From NCBI GenBank assembly GCA_015057305.1, contig SVES01000018.1, positions 1-58,392 on the forward strand: a stretch of 58,392 nucleotides of DNA, in the 5' to 3' direction. This stretch comes from Pseudobutyrivibrio ruminis. GTDB lineage: Bacteria; Bacillota; Clostridia; Lachnospirales; Lachnospiraceae. The translations under genes were made by a program, and so were the position numbers. Numbering within the stretch: position 1 is the first letter of the stretch; each line of letters opens with the position of its first letter. The notes under the pieces are model-generated. The model made no database searches. It was given only the letters and a program-made list of their open reading frames with translations, and had not been told where the DNA came from. Of the stretch, positions 1 to 8,505 are shown one piece after another.

Positions 1-21
1 GTAGACTCCAGTTCCTCCTTA

Positions 22-56
22 TAAAAAAAAGAAAAGGTCGCGGCGGAAGCCGCGAC
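22..56 (-). terminator. Possible minus-strand terminator
   Basis: An 8-bp perfect stem (37-44 with 49-56) closes on a GGAA tetraloop. Read on the minus strand it is followed by a T-rich run (36 down to 22). No minus-strand gene lies to its right within the gap, so its client is unclear; it may serve an unseen short RNA or be bidirectional. Confidence 0.4.
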
Positions 57-73
57 ACTTTGTCTACACTCTG

Positions 74-96
74 AGACACATGTAATACATGTGTCT
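74..96. other. Perfect palindrome in the leading gap
   Basis: AGACACATGT (74-83) and ACATGTGTCT (87-96) form a 10-bp stem with a 3-base loop. There is no T-run, so it is not an obvious terminator. It could be an operator or part of the 3' end of a gene left of the window. I see no coding sequence in 1-340. Confidence 0.35.
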
Positions 97-149
97 ATAA
101 CAGGTGTGACTAATGCTATACTGAAATAAATATCAGCAGATATAATTTG

Positions 150-180
150 CGTCTATTCCAGCTTGGAATAGACGTTTTTT
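150..180 (+). terminator. Rho-independent terminator
   Basis: An 11-bp stem (CGTCTATTCCA with its complement, loop GCT) is followed by six T. It probably ends a transcript that starts left of the window. Confidence 0.75.
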
Positions 181-272
181 GTTATGTAGAATACAAATTT
201 GTTTAAATTCAATGAATTAAATGTGAAATCAAAAAATAATATTAATTAATGTGGTATGTTAGATATAGATTT

Positions 273-301
273 TTGTGAGAGTATTTCGCAAGAATTATAA
301 C
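273..301 (+). promoter_or_regulatory. Predicted promoter of the FIST/chemoreceptor pair
   Basis: TTGTGA (273-278), a 17-bp spacer and TATAAC (296-301) match a vegetative promoter, 39 bp upstream of the FIST start codon. Confidence 0.5.
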
Positions 302-340
302 TAAGAAAATCTAAATATTTTACATAGGGAAGGAGTCAAC

Positions 341-1435
341 ATGCAAATTTCTATTGGGGTATCAATGAAGGCTGACTGTAAAGCGGCAGTTGATGAAGCG
401 TTGTCAAAGGTAAACAATCCTAATTTAATGGTATTGTTGTGTGCCTATGACCATTTAAAGGAAGCTTCGCAGATTATTTCAACAAAATACGCTGATGTAC
501 CATTGATTGGCACAAGCACCACATCCTATTATGACACAGAATCATCTGATAAAAGAATGATAGTACTTTCATTTGGAAGTGATGTGTCTGCCGAGGTTGG
601 AATCATAAGAAATCTTTCAACTGCACCACTTGCAGATATACCAGAAATGGAGCAGAAGGTTTCTAAAATTTCAGCAGGAGATAAAAACACAATTTGCCTT
701 GAATTTTGTACGAATGACGAGGAACGACTTGTTACCTCAATGAATGTTGCATTAGAGCGAGCAAAGATTCCTGTGGTTGGTGGAACAATCTTTGGCTATC
801 CAGATGGGGCAACTCCATTTGCAATGGTTAACGGAACATTATATTCTGACGCATGTTGTTATGCATTAATAAAGAATAATTCTGGAAAAATCAGAACTTA
901 TTCGGAAAATATTTTTGGACCTATGGAATGTGGTAAGACTCACATTGCAACAAAGGTTAATCTTGAAAACAAAGAATTAATCACTCTTGATGGAAGACCA
1001 GCAGCGGATGTTTATTGTGAAGATGCAGGTGTAAGCAAGGCAGAACTTGTTGACAATGTCCTTGTCAGCCCACTTGGACGTGTAATCGGAGATGAGATAT
1101 TCATTAGTAGTCCTTATGCAATTGGAAATAATGGTTCTCTAATAAATTACAAAAAGATTAATGAAAATGATTCCATTCAGATTCTTGAGCTTAAGGATTA
1201 CGATGAAATAGGTAATAATACACGCAAACGAATGAAAGAAGAAAGTTCGAAGATTTCTTTTGTATTCTCGGTTAATTGTATCTATAGACATTTGTTATTC
1301 AATCAGAAAAATTACATGACAAGCTTCCTAAGTGCAATGAAATCAGTAGGACCTCATGTAGGTGTTGTTGGTGGTGGAGAGCAATATAAGAAACAGCATG
1401 TAAATCAAACTATGGTTTGCGCAGTTTTTGAATAA
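341..1435 (+). CDS. FIST-domain sensor protein
   Basis: A 364-residue soluble protein that matches the FIST family (F-box and intracellular signal transduction). These are small-ligand-binding sensor modules often found with chemotaxis or cyclic-dinucleotide proteins. The N-terminal FIST half spans roughly residues 20-210 and carries the GTSTTSYY segment and the glycine-rich VVGGTIFGYPDG segment. The C-terminal half (about 215-355) ends in a second glycine-rich turn, GVVGGGEQ. There is no signal peptide or membrane segment, so it should be cytoplasmic. The start is supported by GGGAAGGAG eight bases upstream. The next gene, a soluble chemoreceptor, begins 16 bp after the stop, so the two are probably one operon in which FIST supplies ligand input. 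The ligand is unknown. Confidence 0.8.
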   Translation: MQISIGVSMKADCKAAVDEALSKVNNPNLMVLLCAYDHLKEASQIISTKYADVPLIGTSTTSYYDTESSDKRMIVLSFGSDVSAEVGIIRNLSTAPLADIPEMEQKVSKISAGDKNTICLEFCTNDEERLVTSMNVALERAKIPVVGGTIFGYPDGATPFAMVNGTLYSDACCYALIKNNSGKIRTYSENIFGPMECGKTHIATKVNLENKELITLDGRPAADVYCEDAGVSKAELVDNVLVSPLGRVIGDEIFISSPYAIGNNGSLINYKKINENDSIQILELKDYDEIGNNTRKRMKEESSKISFVFSVNCIYRHLLFNQKNYMTSFLSAMKSVGPHVGVVGGGEQYKKQHVNQTMVCAVFE

Positions 1436-1450
1436 GGACAGGAGGATAAT

Positions 1451-2413
1451 ATGGGACTTTTTAGTAGAAAAAAGGATAACGAAGTAAAGGTTGAGAATAC
1501 TGTCCAGAATCAGGAAAAAAAGATTGATATTAAAACTCGAATGAAGGCGATAAAAGAGGTAGGCAGATTCTCTATTGAGCAAAAGGAAAAGCTTCAATCA
1601 GAGGAGGCAAATACCATTAACGGTATTGAAACTATCAGGGATTCCTTTTCTGTGGTTGAGGATAAATACGGAAATATTTCAGAATCAGTTGCTAATTTTA
1701 GGAGTGAATTCCAGAACATTCAAGAAATTACAGAGGCCTTTGATGAGATTGTAAAAAAACTGGTACAGACTGCAGATGATTCCCATGAGGGAATGGAAAA
1801 AGTAGATAAAAGCTCAAGTGCTGTTTCTGATACCATTGCAGAGGTTGAAAAGGTATTTGAAGCATTTCAGGCAAGCTTTGATGAAATCAGAGACAAGGTA
1901 GAACAAATCGGTGGATTTGCAAAGCAAACTAATTTACTTGCGTTAAACGCATCTATTGAGGCTGCCCGTGCTGGTGAAGCGGGACGAGGATTTGCAGTAG
2001 TTGCTGATGAAGTAACAAATCTTTCAACTGAAATTCAAAGCGTGGTAACATCCATCTTTGAAAGTATGAAGGCTCTCGACGAAAATAATAACAGATTGGT
2101 CGAATCTGTTGACCACACTAAGGAGGCAATCGAGGCTTCCCATGAAAAGGTAGTTGAGACCCAGGAGGTTGTTGGAAATATTAAGGTTGTTGCTGACGAA
2201 GTAACTGACCAAAGTGTCCAGATGTCAAGCGTTTTCAAAAACTGTGAGAATTCAATTGACACTATTTCAAATAATATTGAGGATTCCCAGAGCTACTTTG
2301 ACACAGTAGCTGGAGACATAGAGGATATCAAAGTTAAAATCACAAAGAAAGGATTTATGTTCGAGGACATGAACAATGTGCTTGAACAAATCGAACCGCT
2401 AACCGATTTATAA
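1451..2413 (+). CDS. Soluble methyl-accepting chemotaxis protein
   Basis: A 320-residue chemoreceptor signalling protein without transmembrane segments. The highly conserved hairpin tip that contacts CheA and CheW is intact ([17 protein letters not shown] from residue 159, then [11 protein letters not shown]). It is flanked by long heptad-rich helices. The first 50 residues are highly charged and lysine-rich, with no recognisable sensor domain, so input probably comes from a partner. The adjacent FIST gene, 15 bp upstream, is the natural candidate. An AGGAGG site lies seven bases before the start. A long palindrome after the stop separates it from the convergent birA-like gene. Confidence 0.88.
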   Translation: MGLFSRKKDNEVKVENTVQNQEKKIDIKTRMKAIKEVGRFSIEQKEKLQSEEANTINGIETIRDSFSVVEDKYGNISESVANFRSEFQNIQEITEAFDEIVKKLVQTADDSHEGMEKVDKSSSAVSDTIAEVEKVFEAFQASFDEIRDKVEQIGGFAKQTNLLALNASIEAARAGEAGRGFAVVADEVTNLSTEIQSVVTSIFESMKALDENNNRLVESVDHTKEAIEASHEKVVETQEVVGNIKVVADEVTDQSVQMSSVFKNCENSIDTISNNIEDSQSYFDTVAGDIEDIKVKITKKGFMFEDMNNVLEQIEPLTDL

Positions 2414-2423
2414 TACTTAGTAA

Positions 2424-2520
2424 AAAGTTCCCTGTTACATTAACAAGCATATATATTCTACGCTCTGCATAGAAAGCGACGCTTTAGAATATATAGAGCT
2501 TGTTAATTACAGGGAACTTT
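2424..2520. repeat. Palindromic repeat, family A copy 1 (bidirectional terminator)
   Basis: Outer arms AAAGTTCCCTGT (2424-2435) and ACAGGGAACTTT (2509-2520) are exact complements. Inside lie TAACAAGC/GCTTGTTA and ATATATTCTA/TAGAATATAT, then a core with AAAGC-GAC-GCTTT. The inner part (about 2441-2505) closely resembles the palindrome after ilvD. It sits between convergent genes and could stop transcription from both sides. Confidence 0.7.
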
Positions 2521-2542
2521 ATTTAATATTATCACGTTGAAA

Positions 2543-3388
2543 CTAACGATTCTGTAAAATGATTCGACGTTGAAATTCGTCTTTAATTCGGTTTTCATCT
2601 AATCCATCCCAATTCAGGAGGCGCCCATAAATATTTGCTATAAGTTGATTTTTGGAAATTGACCCATGTCCTGGGGCAAATAATGTGCCAATAATCTCTT
2701 GCAAATCAGTAGGAAATGAATTTACATCAGTGTCGAAGTTTATCCCAATGCCTACAACAATCCATTGCACAAGGCCAGTTTCATATTCGATTCCAGATTC
2801 TGTAAGGATGCCGCAAATCTTTCTCCCATTTACGAATAAATCATTTATAGGCTTTATACCAGGGACTATGTCACACAGTTCCTCTATAGCTTTGCAGACA
2901 GACACACCGGTATAAGCAGTAATAACATCTTTATCCAAAGTAGGCAGGAAATCTGGGGAAAGAATGATGCTCATATATATTCCGCCTTCCGGAGAATAGA
3001 AAAGGTGGTCACGTCGTCCCTTGCCAAGGGACTGTTGCTTGGCAATGATTAGAGAACCATTTGGGCTGCCAGATATTGCTTTTTCCTTAGCCAGCTTGTT
3101 AGTGGATTCCACTGTGTCATAAATAAGAATATTATCGGATAGCATGTCGGCTTTATCTTTATTTAAGTAAGAAAGAATCCCCTGCTTTGATATTATGTCG
3201 GTGTCTTTTGAAAGCCGATAGCCCTTGTTGCTAATGGCATCAATTTGATAGCCAAGTTTGCGCAAATCATTTATCGCCTTCCATACAGCATTTCTAGACA
3301 GTCCAAGGGCAGCTGCCATGGCTTCACCAGAGGTGTAGCTTTCTTTATTTTCTTCCAAAAATTCTAATATTTTATCTTTTGATGACAT
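2543..3388 (-). CDS. birA: BirA-like protein (biotin ligase/repressor family), C-terminally short
   Basis: About 281 residues. An N-terminal winged helix-turn-helix (about 1-60) is followed by the biotin protein ligase catalytic fold. I chose the inner ATG at 3388 because GGAG lies six bases upstream of it; the outer ATG at 3400 has no such site. Two things are odd. The protein stops at the point where the small SH3-like C-terminal domain should begin, so it is about 40-50 residues shorter than usual. Key motifs also deviate: the GRGRRGR loop reads GKGRRDH, and KWPND reads KPIND. The catalytic lysine and GGIYMS are kept. It may be a weak ligase or mainly a regulator. A palindromic site lies at its own predicted start of transcription, and another lies over the leuB promoter. 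Confidence 0.75.
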   Translation of the reverse strand: MSSKDKILEFLEENKESYTSGEAMAAALGLSRNAVWKAINDLRKLGYQIDAISNKGYRLSKDTDIISKQGILSYLNKDKADMLSDNILIYDTVESTNKLAKEKAISGSPNGSLIIAKQQSLGKGRRDHLFYSPEGGIYMSIILSPDFLPTLDKDVITAYTGVSVCKAIEELCDIVPGIKPINDLFVNGRKICGILTESGIEYETGLVQWIVVGIGINFDTDVNSFPTDLQEIIGTLFAPGHGSISKNQLIANIYGRLLNWDGLDENRIKDEFQRRIILQNR

Positions 3389-3415
3389 ATCAAACTCCAT
3401 ATTTCACACTTTAAA

Positions 3416-3475
3416 GTAGTAAAGTTTACTAAACTACTCATATGTATTTTAGAAGTATTTATGCTATTTTGTCAA
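3416..3475 (-). promoter_or_regulatory. Predicted birA-like gene promoter with palindromic site
   Basis: On the minus strand, TTGACA (3475-3470), an 18-bp spacer and TAAAAT (3451-3446) form a good promoter. A palindrome with half-sites GTAGT..AGT and ACT..ACTAC (3416-3437) covers the expected transcription start. The wider segment 3401-3427 is a direct repeat of 3506-3532 at the leuB promoter. Confidence 0.55.
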
Positions 3476-3501
3476 AGTTATTAAAATGACTTTCAACTTC
3501 C

Positions 3502-3530
3502 TTGAATTTCACACTTTAGTGTACTAAAAT
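3502..3530 (+). promoter_or_regulatory. Predicted leuB promoter overlapped by palindrome
   Basis: TTGAAT (3502-3507), 17 bp and TAAAAT (3525-3530) form a promoter. TTTAGT-GT-ACTAAA (3515-3528) is a perfect inverted repeat lying over the spacer and the -10 element, a typical repressor position. Confidence 0.6.
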
Positions 3531-3559
3531 GTAAAGAAATATATTAAGGAGGGACCCAC

Positions 3560-4651
3560 ATGGCTTATAATATTGGCGTAATTAGAGGAGACGGAATAGG
3601 ACCAGAAATTGTTACTGAGGCAGTGAAGGTTTTAGATGCCATTGGAGAGAAGTATGGCCATGAATTCAAATATACTGAGATTTTAATGGGAGGCTGCTCA
3701 ATCGACGCAACAGGAGAGCCTCTTACCGATGAGGCAATCGGGGCGGCAAAGTCTTCTGATGCAGTGTTAATGGGGTCAATTGGTGGCAACACCTCTACCA
3801 GTCCATGGTACAAGCTACCAGCAGATAAGCGCCCAGAGGCAGGACTTCTTAAACTCAGAAAAAGTCTTAATCTTTTCGCAAATCTTAGACCAGCTTATTT
3901 GTACGAAGAATTGAAGGAAGCTTGCCCATTAAGGGATGATATCATTGGCGAAGGCTTCGATATGATGATTATGCGTGAGCTTACTGGTGGATTATATTTT
4001 GGAGAGCGCTCTACCAAGGAAGAAGGTGGACAGCTTGTTGCCAGAGATTCTCTTACTTATTCAGAAACAGAAATCAGACGCATTGCAAAGCGCGGCTTTG
4101 ATATTGCCATGAAGCGTCGTAAGAAGGTTACATCTGTTGATAAGGCAAACGTACTTGATAGCTCAAGACTTTGGCGAAAGATTGTTGAGGAGGTGGCAGC
4201 TGATTATCCTGAGGTTAAATACGAGCACATGCTTGTAGACAACTGTGCAATGCAGCTTGTAAAAGACCCTGGACAGTTTGATGTCATTCTTACTGAGAAT
4301 ATGTTTGGTGATATTTTATCGGATGAAGCGTCCATGGTTACCGGTTCAATTGGAATGCTTTCATCAGCTTCACTTAATGATACAAAGTTTGGACTATATG
4401 AGCCATCAGGCGGCAGCGCACCTGATATTGCAGGACAGGGTATTGCGAATCCTATAGCTACAATTCTTTCAGCAGCAATGATGCTTCGCTACAGCTTCGA
4501 CTTAGATGCTGAAGCAGATGCCATTGAATCTGCAGTAAAGAAAGTACTAAAGGATGGGTACCGCACAGTGGACATTATGCCTCGCGACGGCAGTACCGTT
4601 ACTCGCGTGGGCACCGTGGAGATGGGCGACTTGATTGTGGAACGTTTATAG
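3560..4651 (+). CDS. leuB: 3-isopropylmalate dehydrogenase
   Basis: A 363-residue enzyme of leucine biosynthesis. It oxidises and decarboxylates 3-isopropylmalate to 2-oxoisocaproate with NAD+. The length and the whole fold match the isocitrate/isopropylmalate dehydrogenase family. Visible signatures are GDGIGPEI at the N-terminus, the substrate segment LTGGLYFGER, the catalytic lysine in VDKANVLDSS, and the metal/NAD region LTENMFGDILSDEAS. The start has AAGGAGGG upstream. It is the first gene after the operator-bearing promoter and is followed, through a hairpin gap, by ilvD; leuA, leuC and leuD are not in the window. Confidence 0.95.
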   Translation: MAYNIGVIRGDGIGPEIVTEAVKVLDAIGEKYGHEFKYTEILMGGCSIDATGEPLTDEAIGAAKSSDAVLMGSIGGNTSTSPWYKLPADKRPEAGLLKLRKSLNLFANLRPAYLYEELKEACPLRDDIIGEGFDMMIMRELTGGLYFGERSTKEEGGQLVARDSLTYSETEIRRIAKRGFDIAMKRRKKVTSVDKANVLDSSRLWRKIVEEVAADYPEVKYEHMLVDNCAMQLVKDPGQFDVILTENMFGDILSDEASMVTGSIGMLSSASLNDTKFGLYEPSGGSAPDIAGQGIANPIATILSAAMMLRYSFDLDAEADAIESAVKKVLKDGYRTVDIMPRDGSTVTRVGTVEMGDLIVERL

Positions 4652-4662
4652 ATTTTAAGTGA

Positions 4663-4748
4663 GGTTGTAGGTATCAATCTCTAAGTGTTGCAAAGCGAGA
4701 CGTGTTAGTCGAGCGGTGCAATATCTTAGGATTGAGACCGTGACAACC
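4663..4748 (+). other. Long hairpin between leuB and ilvD
   Basis: GGTTGT (4663-4668) pairs with ACAACC (4743-4748), and 4670-4692 pairs with 4717-4739 with few mismatches. The loop is GC-richer than the surroundings. There is no T-run, so it is not a simple terminator. It may set mRNA stability or the leuB:ilvD ratio, or be a palindromic repeat unrelated to family A. Confidence 0.6.
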
Positions 4749-4767
4749 GGACTAGGAGGAGTCAATA

Positions 4768-6438
4768 ATGAGAAGTGACAATGCTAGAGCTGGCATGCAG
4801 CAGGCACCAGCGAGAAGTTTGTTTAATGCACTGGGATTTACCCCAGAGGAAATGAAAAAGCCAATGGTTGGTATCGTATCGTCCTACAACGAAATCGTAC
4901 CAGGCCATATGAATATTGATAAGATTGTGGATGCTGTAAAGCTTGGCGTTGCGGAAGCTGGTGGTGTTCCAGTAGTGTTTCCAGCTATTGCCGTATGTGA
5001 TGGTATTGCAATGGGACATATCGGAATGAAATATTCCCTTGTAACGCGTGACCTTATTGCAGATTCCACAGAGTGTATGGCACTTGCCCACCAGTTTGAT
5101 GCACTTGTTATGGTGCCAAACTGTGATAAGAATGTACCAGGTCTTCTTATGGCAGCAGCACGTCTGGATCTTCCTACAGTATTTGTTTCAGGAGGCCCAA
5201 TGCTTGCAGGTCATGTGGGAGGTCAGAAGCGTTCCCTTTCATCTATGTTTGAGGCTGTTGGCGCACATGCAGCTGGCAATATGACAGAGGATGAAGTAGA
5301 AAACTTCGTAGAAAATGTTTGCCCAACATGTGGTAGCTGTTCAGGTATGTACACAGCTAATTCCATGAACTGCCTTACAGAGGCACTTGGAATGGGACTT
5401 AGAGGAAACGGTACAATCCCAGCAGTTTATTCAGAGCGAATTCGTCTTGCTAAGCATGCTGGTATGGCTGTTATGGATATGTATAACAAGGGCATTACAG
5501 CACGTCAGATTATGACAAAGGACGCAATCCTTAATGCTCTTACAGTAGATATGGCACTTGGATGCTCTACAAATTCAATGCTTCATTTGCCAGCAATTGC
5601 TCACGAAATTGGATTTGATTTCGATATTGAATTTGCAAATCCTATTTCAGAAAAGACTCCTAACCTATGTCATCTTGCACCAGCAGGTCCTACATACATG
5701 GAAGACCTTAACGAAGCTGGCGGCGTATGGGCAGTTATGAAGGAGCTTGCAGATATTGGGCTTCTCAACACAGATTGCATGACTGTTACAGGAAAGACTG
5801 TAGGGGAAAATATCGCAAATGCGATAAATCGAAATCCAGAGGTTATCAGACCTGTGGACAATCCATATACAAAGACTGGTGGACTTGCAGTTCTTAAAGG
5901 CAATCTTGCACCAGATGGCTCTGTAGTAAAGCGAAGCGCAGTTGTACCAGAGATGCTTGTACACGAAGGGCCAGCCAGAGTATTTGACAGTGAGGAAGAT
6001 GCTATCGCAGCCATCAAGGGTGGCAAGATAGTAGAAGGTGATGTAGTGGTTATCCGCTACGAAGGCCCTAAGGGCGGCCCGGGAATGAGAGAGATGCTCA
6101 ATCCTACATCTGCAATCGCAGGCATGGGACTTGGCTCATCAGTTGCCCTCATTACAGACGGTAGATTCTCAGGCGCCAGCCGTGGAGCTTCCATAGGACA
6201 TGTTTCCCCAGAAGCTGCTGTAGGCGGACCTATTGCACTTGTTGAAGAAGGAGATATCATCTCCATCGATATACCAAATTACACCATGACACTAAAGGTT
6301 TCGGATGAGGAGCTCGCAGCACGTAAGGCTAAGTGGCAGCCTCGTGAGCCAAAAGTTACCACAGGCTACCTTCGCCGCTACGCAGCACAGGTAACCTCAG
6401 GCAACCGTGGCGCAATCCTACGTACCCCAGAATTATAG
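4768..6438 (+). CDS. ilvD: Dihydroxy-acid dehydratase
   Basis: A 556-residue iron-sulfur dehydratase that converts 2,3-dihydroxy-isovalerate and 2,3-dihydroxy-3-methylvalerate to the 2-oxo acids in valine, isoleucine and leucine synthesis. The cluster ligands are visible in NCDKNVPG and in [17 protein letters not shown]. The C-terminal half carries [12 protein letters not shown] and [10 protein letters not shown], the substrate-site motifs of the IlvD/Edd family. The length is typical. The start has AGGAGGAG nine bases upstream, directly after the leuB-ilvD hairpin. It lies in the same direction as leuB and ilvB and is probably cotranscribed, at least in part. Confidence 0.96.
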   Translation: MRSDNARAGMQQAPARSLFNALGFTPEEMKKPMVGIVSSYNEIVPGHMNIDKIVDAVKLGVAEAGGVPVVFPAIAVCDGIAMGHIGMKYSLVTRDLIADSTECMALAHQFDALVMVPNCDKNVPGLLMAAARLDLPTVFVSGGPMLAGHVGGQKRSLSSMFEAVGAHAAGNMTEDEVENFVENVCPTCGSCSGMYTANSMNCLTEALGMGLRGNGTIPAVYSERIRLAKHAGMAVMDMYNKGITARQIMTKDAILNALTVDMALGCSTNSMLHLPAIAHEIGFDFDIEFANPISEKTPNLCHLAPAGPTYMEDLNEAGGVWAVMKELADIGLLNTDCMTVTGKTVGENIANAINRNPEVIRPVDNPYTKTGGLAVLKGNLAPDGSVVKRSAVVPEMLVHEGPARVFDSEEDAIAAIKGGKIVEGDVVVIRYEGPKGGPGMREMLNPTSAIAGMGLGSSVALITDGRFSGASRGASIGHVSPEAAVGGPIALVEEGDIISIDIPNYTMTLKVSDEELAARKAKWQPREPKVTTGYLRRYAAQVTSGNRGAILRTPEL

Positions 6439-6442
6439 TCCG

Positions 6443-6578
6443 CTGGTTACGTTAACAAGCTCTACTTCAACTGTTACGCTCACAAGCATTATGATTTCTA
6501 CGCTCCGCATAAAAAGCTCTGCTTTAGAAATATAATAGCTTGTTAGCTACAGTTAAAGCAGTGTTTGTTAACTACCAG
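6443..6578. repeat. Palindromic repeat, family A copy 2
   Basis: Outer arms 6443-6456 and 6567-6578 and inner arms 6469-6500 and 6525-6554 make a long imperfect palindrome just after ilvD. The centre (about 6480-6545) shares with 2441-2505 the ACAAGC...TTCTACGCTC(T/C)GCATA(G/A)AAAGC core, GCTTTAGAA and AGCTTGTTA. It carries an extra arm compared with copy 1, as if part had been duplicated. Confidence 0.65.
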
Positions 6579-6626
6579 CTCATCTAATAAGCGGCTACAT
6601 AATCTAGGCAAGCGCGAGCAAGGGGG

Positions 6627-6754
6627 CCCCATGGGTACAACAGAGGGGACCCACGCCGGCGGGATATGACATATATTTTCCGAGTATAACGAAGGAAAAT
6701 GTATGTCTAGTAAGCGAAGCTTACATTTCCGAGTTTCTGTTGCACCCAATGGGG
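6627..6754 (+). other. Multi-branched structured leader before ilvB
   Basis: An 18-bp closing stem (6627-6644 with 6736-6754) encloses a 14-bp hairpin (6668-6681 with 6694-6707) and a short hairpin GTAAGC-GAA-GCTTAC (6710-6724). The closing arms include CCCCAT and GGGTACAACAGA. The region is GC-richer than its surroundings and has no convincing ORF. I do not see T-box signatures. With 6443-6578 it fills the 380-bp gap between ilvD and the likely ilvB start. Confidence 0.55.
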
Positions 6755-6818
6755 GATGACTTGCGGGAGCATGAAAAACTACGATGCCGCGTCTACAAGA
6801 TACGAGAAAGGTAAAGAT

Positions 6819-8489
6819 ATGTTATTAAATGGTTCAGAGATAATTATTGAGTGTTTGAAGGAGCAGGGCGTGGATACTGTGTTTGGGTATCCAGGCGGCG
6901 CCATCCTTAATTTGTATGATGAGCTTTATAAGCATAGTGATGAGATTCATCATGTGCTGACAAGCCACGAGCAGGGGGCAGCCCATGCAGCTGATGGCTA
7001 TGCCAGGTCAACTGGTAAGGTTGGCGTATGCTTTGCAACAAGTGGCCCAGGAGCTACAAATCTTGTTACAGGAATTGCAACAGCCCATATGGATTCGGTG
7101 CCAATTATTGCTATTACTTGTAATGTGGCACTTCCACTTCTTGGAAAGGATTCATTCCAGGAGATAGATATTGCTGGAATCACAATGCCTATTACAAAGC
7201 ATAATTTCATAGTTAAGGATGTTAAGGATTTGGCAGAGACAATTCGCAGAGCATTTGTCATTGCAAAGAGCGGCAGACCTGGTCCAGTACTTATTGATGT
7301 GCCAAAGGATGTTACAGATTTAAAGAATAAATGTGAATATATGCCAATGAAGCCTATACCAATAGGTAGAGCAAAGAAGGGAATCACAGAGGAAGCTGTA
7401 AAAGAGGCGATTAAGCTTATAGCTAAAGCCAAGAAGCCAGTTGTATTTGTAGGTGGTGGTGCTGTTATTGCTGGGGCTGCAAAAGAGCTTAAAAAGTTTG
7501 TAGACCTTGTAGATGCACCAGTTTGCGATTCACTTATGGGTAAGGGCGCATTTAATGGAAATGACGATAGATATTTGGGAATGCTAGGTATGCATGGCTG
7601 TAAGGCATCAAATCTTAGCGTCTCTGAATGTGATTTGCTTATTGCCATAGGTACAAGATTTTCTGATAGAGTTTTGGGAAATCCTGCTAAATTCGCAAGT
7701 AAGGCAAAGGTTTTACAGTTTGATGTGGATCCTGCAGAAATTAACAAAAATATTATTGCTGACCATGCAATTATTGGTGATGTAAAGGAGACATTATCTA
7801 GAATAAATAAGTCTTTGGAGCAGCAGAACCATGATAGCTGGGTGGGACATGTGAAGGAGTTATCTTCAAAGTATCCTCTTACCGTACCTACAGAAGGTCT
7901 TTCTGGTCAGTTTGTAGTGGCTGAAACTTATCGACAGACTAAGGGTGAGGCAATTATTACTACAGAGGTTGGACAGCATCAGATGTGGGCAGCCCAGTAT
8001 TATAAATTCAAGAAGCCACGTCAGCTTTTAACATCAGGTGGTCTTGGTACCATGGGCTACGGTCTGGGGGCAGCAATTGGTGCAAAGACAGGCAACCCTG
8101 ATAAGACGGTAATTAATTTTGCTGGTGATGGTTGCTTTAGAATGAACATGAATGAAATGGCAACAGCAGCTAGAGAGAATTTGCCAATAATAGAAATAAT
8201 CCTGAATAACCATGTGCTTGGTATGGTTAGGCAATGGCAGACACTTTTCTACAACAAGCATTATTCAGCAACAGTGCTTGATGATGGTGTGGATTATGTT
8301 ATGCTAGCCGAAGCTATGGGGGCAAAGGGAATCAGAGCTACCACTCAAGATGAGTTTAAATCAGCTTTAAAGGAGGCTTTAGTCTCCGATAAGCCTGTGC
8401 TTATTGACTGTATCATCGATTCTGATGACAAGGTATGGCCAATGGTAGCACCAGGAGCACCTATTAACGAATTCTTTAAGGAAGACTAA
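6819..8489 (+). CDS. ilvB: Acetolactate synthase, large (catalytic) subunit
   Basis: A thiamine-diphosphate enzyme of about 556 residues. It condenses two pyruvates, or pyruvate with 2-oxobutyrate, as the first common step of branched-chain amino acid synthesis. The TPP-activating glutamate sits in SHEQGAAHAADGYAR. The TPP/Mg motif starts at GDGCFRMN and ends in the paired asparagines of ILNNHVLGM. I place the start at the ATG at 6819 (MLLNGSEIIIECLKEQG), which has GAAAGG at proper spacing and matches the family N-terminus. The in-frame ATG at 6756 would add 21 unrelated residues from the structured leader. No small regulatory subunit (ilvN) is nearby. serC follows 16 bp downstream. Confidence 0.95.
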   Translation: MLLNGSEIIIECLKEQGVDTVFGYPGGAILNLYDELYKHSDEIHHVLTSHEQGAAHAADGYARSTGKVGVCFATSGPGATNLVTGIATAHMDSVPIIAITCNVALPLLGKDSFQEIDIAGITMPITKHNFIVKDVKDLAETIRRAFVIAKSGRPGPVLIDVPKDVTDLKNKCEYMPMKPIPIGRAKKGITEEAVKEAIKLIAKAKKPVVFVGGGAVIAGAAKELKKFVDLVDAPVCDSLMGKGAFNGNDDRYLGMLGMHGCKASNLSVSECDLLIAIGTRFSDRVLGNPAKFASKAKVLQFDVDPAEINKNIIADHAIIGDVKETLSRINKSLEQQNHDSWVGHVKELSSKYPLTVPTEGLSGQFVVAETYRQTKGEAIITTEVGQHQMWAAQYYKFKKPRQLLTSGGLGTMGYGLGAAIGAKTGNPDKTVINFAGDGCFRMNMNEMATAARENLPIIEIILNNHVLGMVRQWQTLFYNKHYSATVLDDGVDYVMLAEAMGAKGIRATTQDEFKSALKEALVSDKPVLIDCIIDSDDKVWPMVAPGAPINEFFKED

Positions 8490-8505
8490 TAAAGGAGAAT
8501 GTATT

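Noticed and set aside
1343..1597. 84-codon minus-strand ORF
   Set aside because: It lies across the FIST/chemoreceptor junction, opposite two well-supported genes, with no ribosome site.
6756..6818. 21-residue N-terminal extension of IlvB
   Set aside because: It is not family-like, it overlaps the structured leader, and the ATG at 6819 has a better ribosome site.
6590..6818. T-box riboswitch before ilvB
   Set aside because: I could not find the T-box antiterminator sequence or a specifier-loop context; the fold is real but the class is not supported.
6998..7747. 249-codon minus-strand ORF opposite ilvB
   Set aside because: It is a shadow of the conserved ilvB frame; composition is unlike a real protein.
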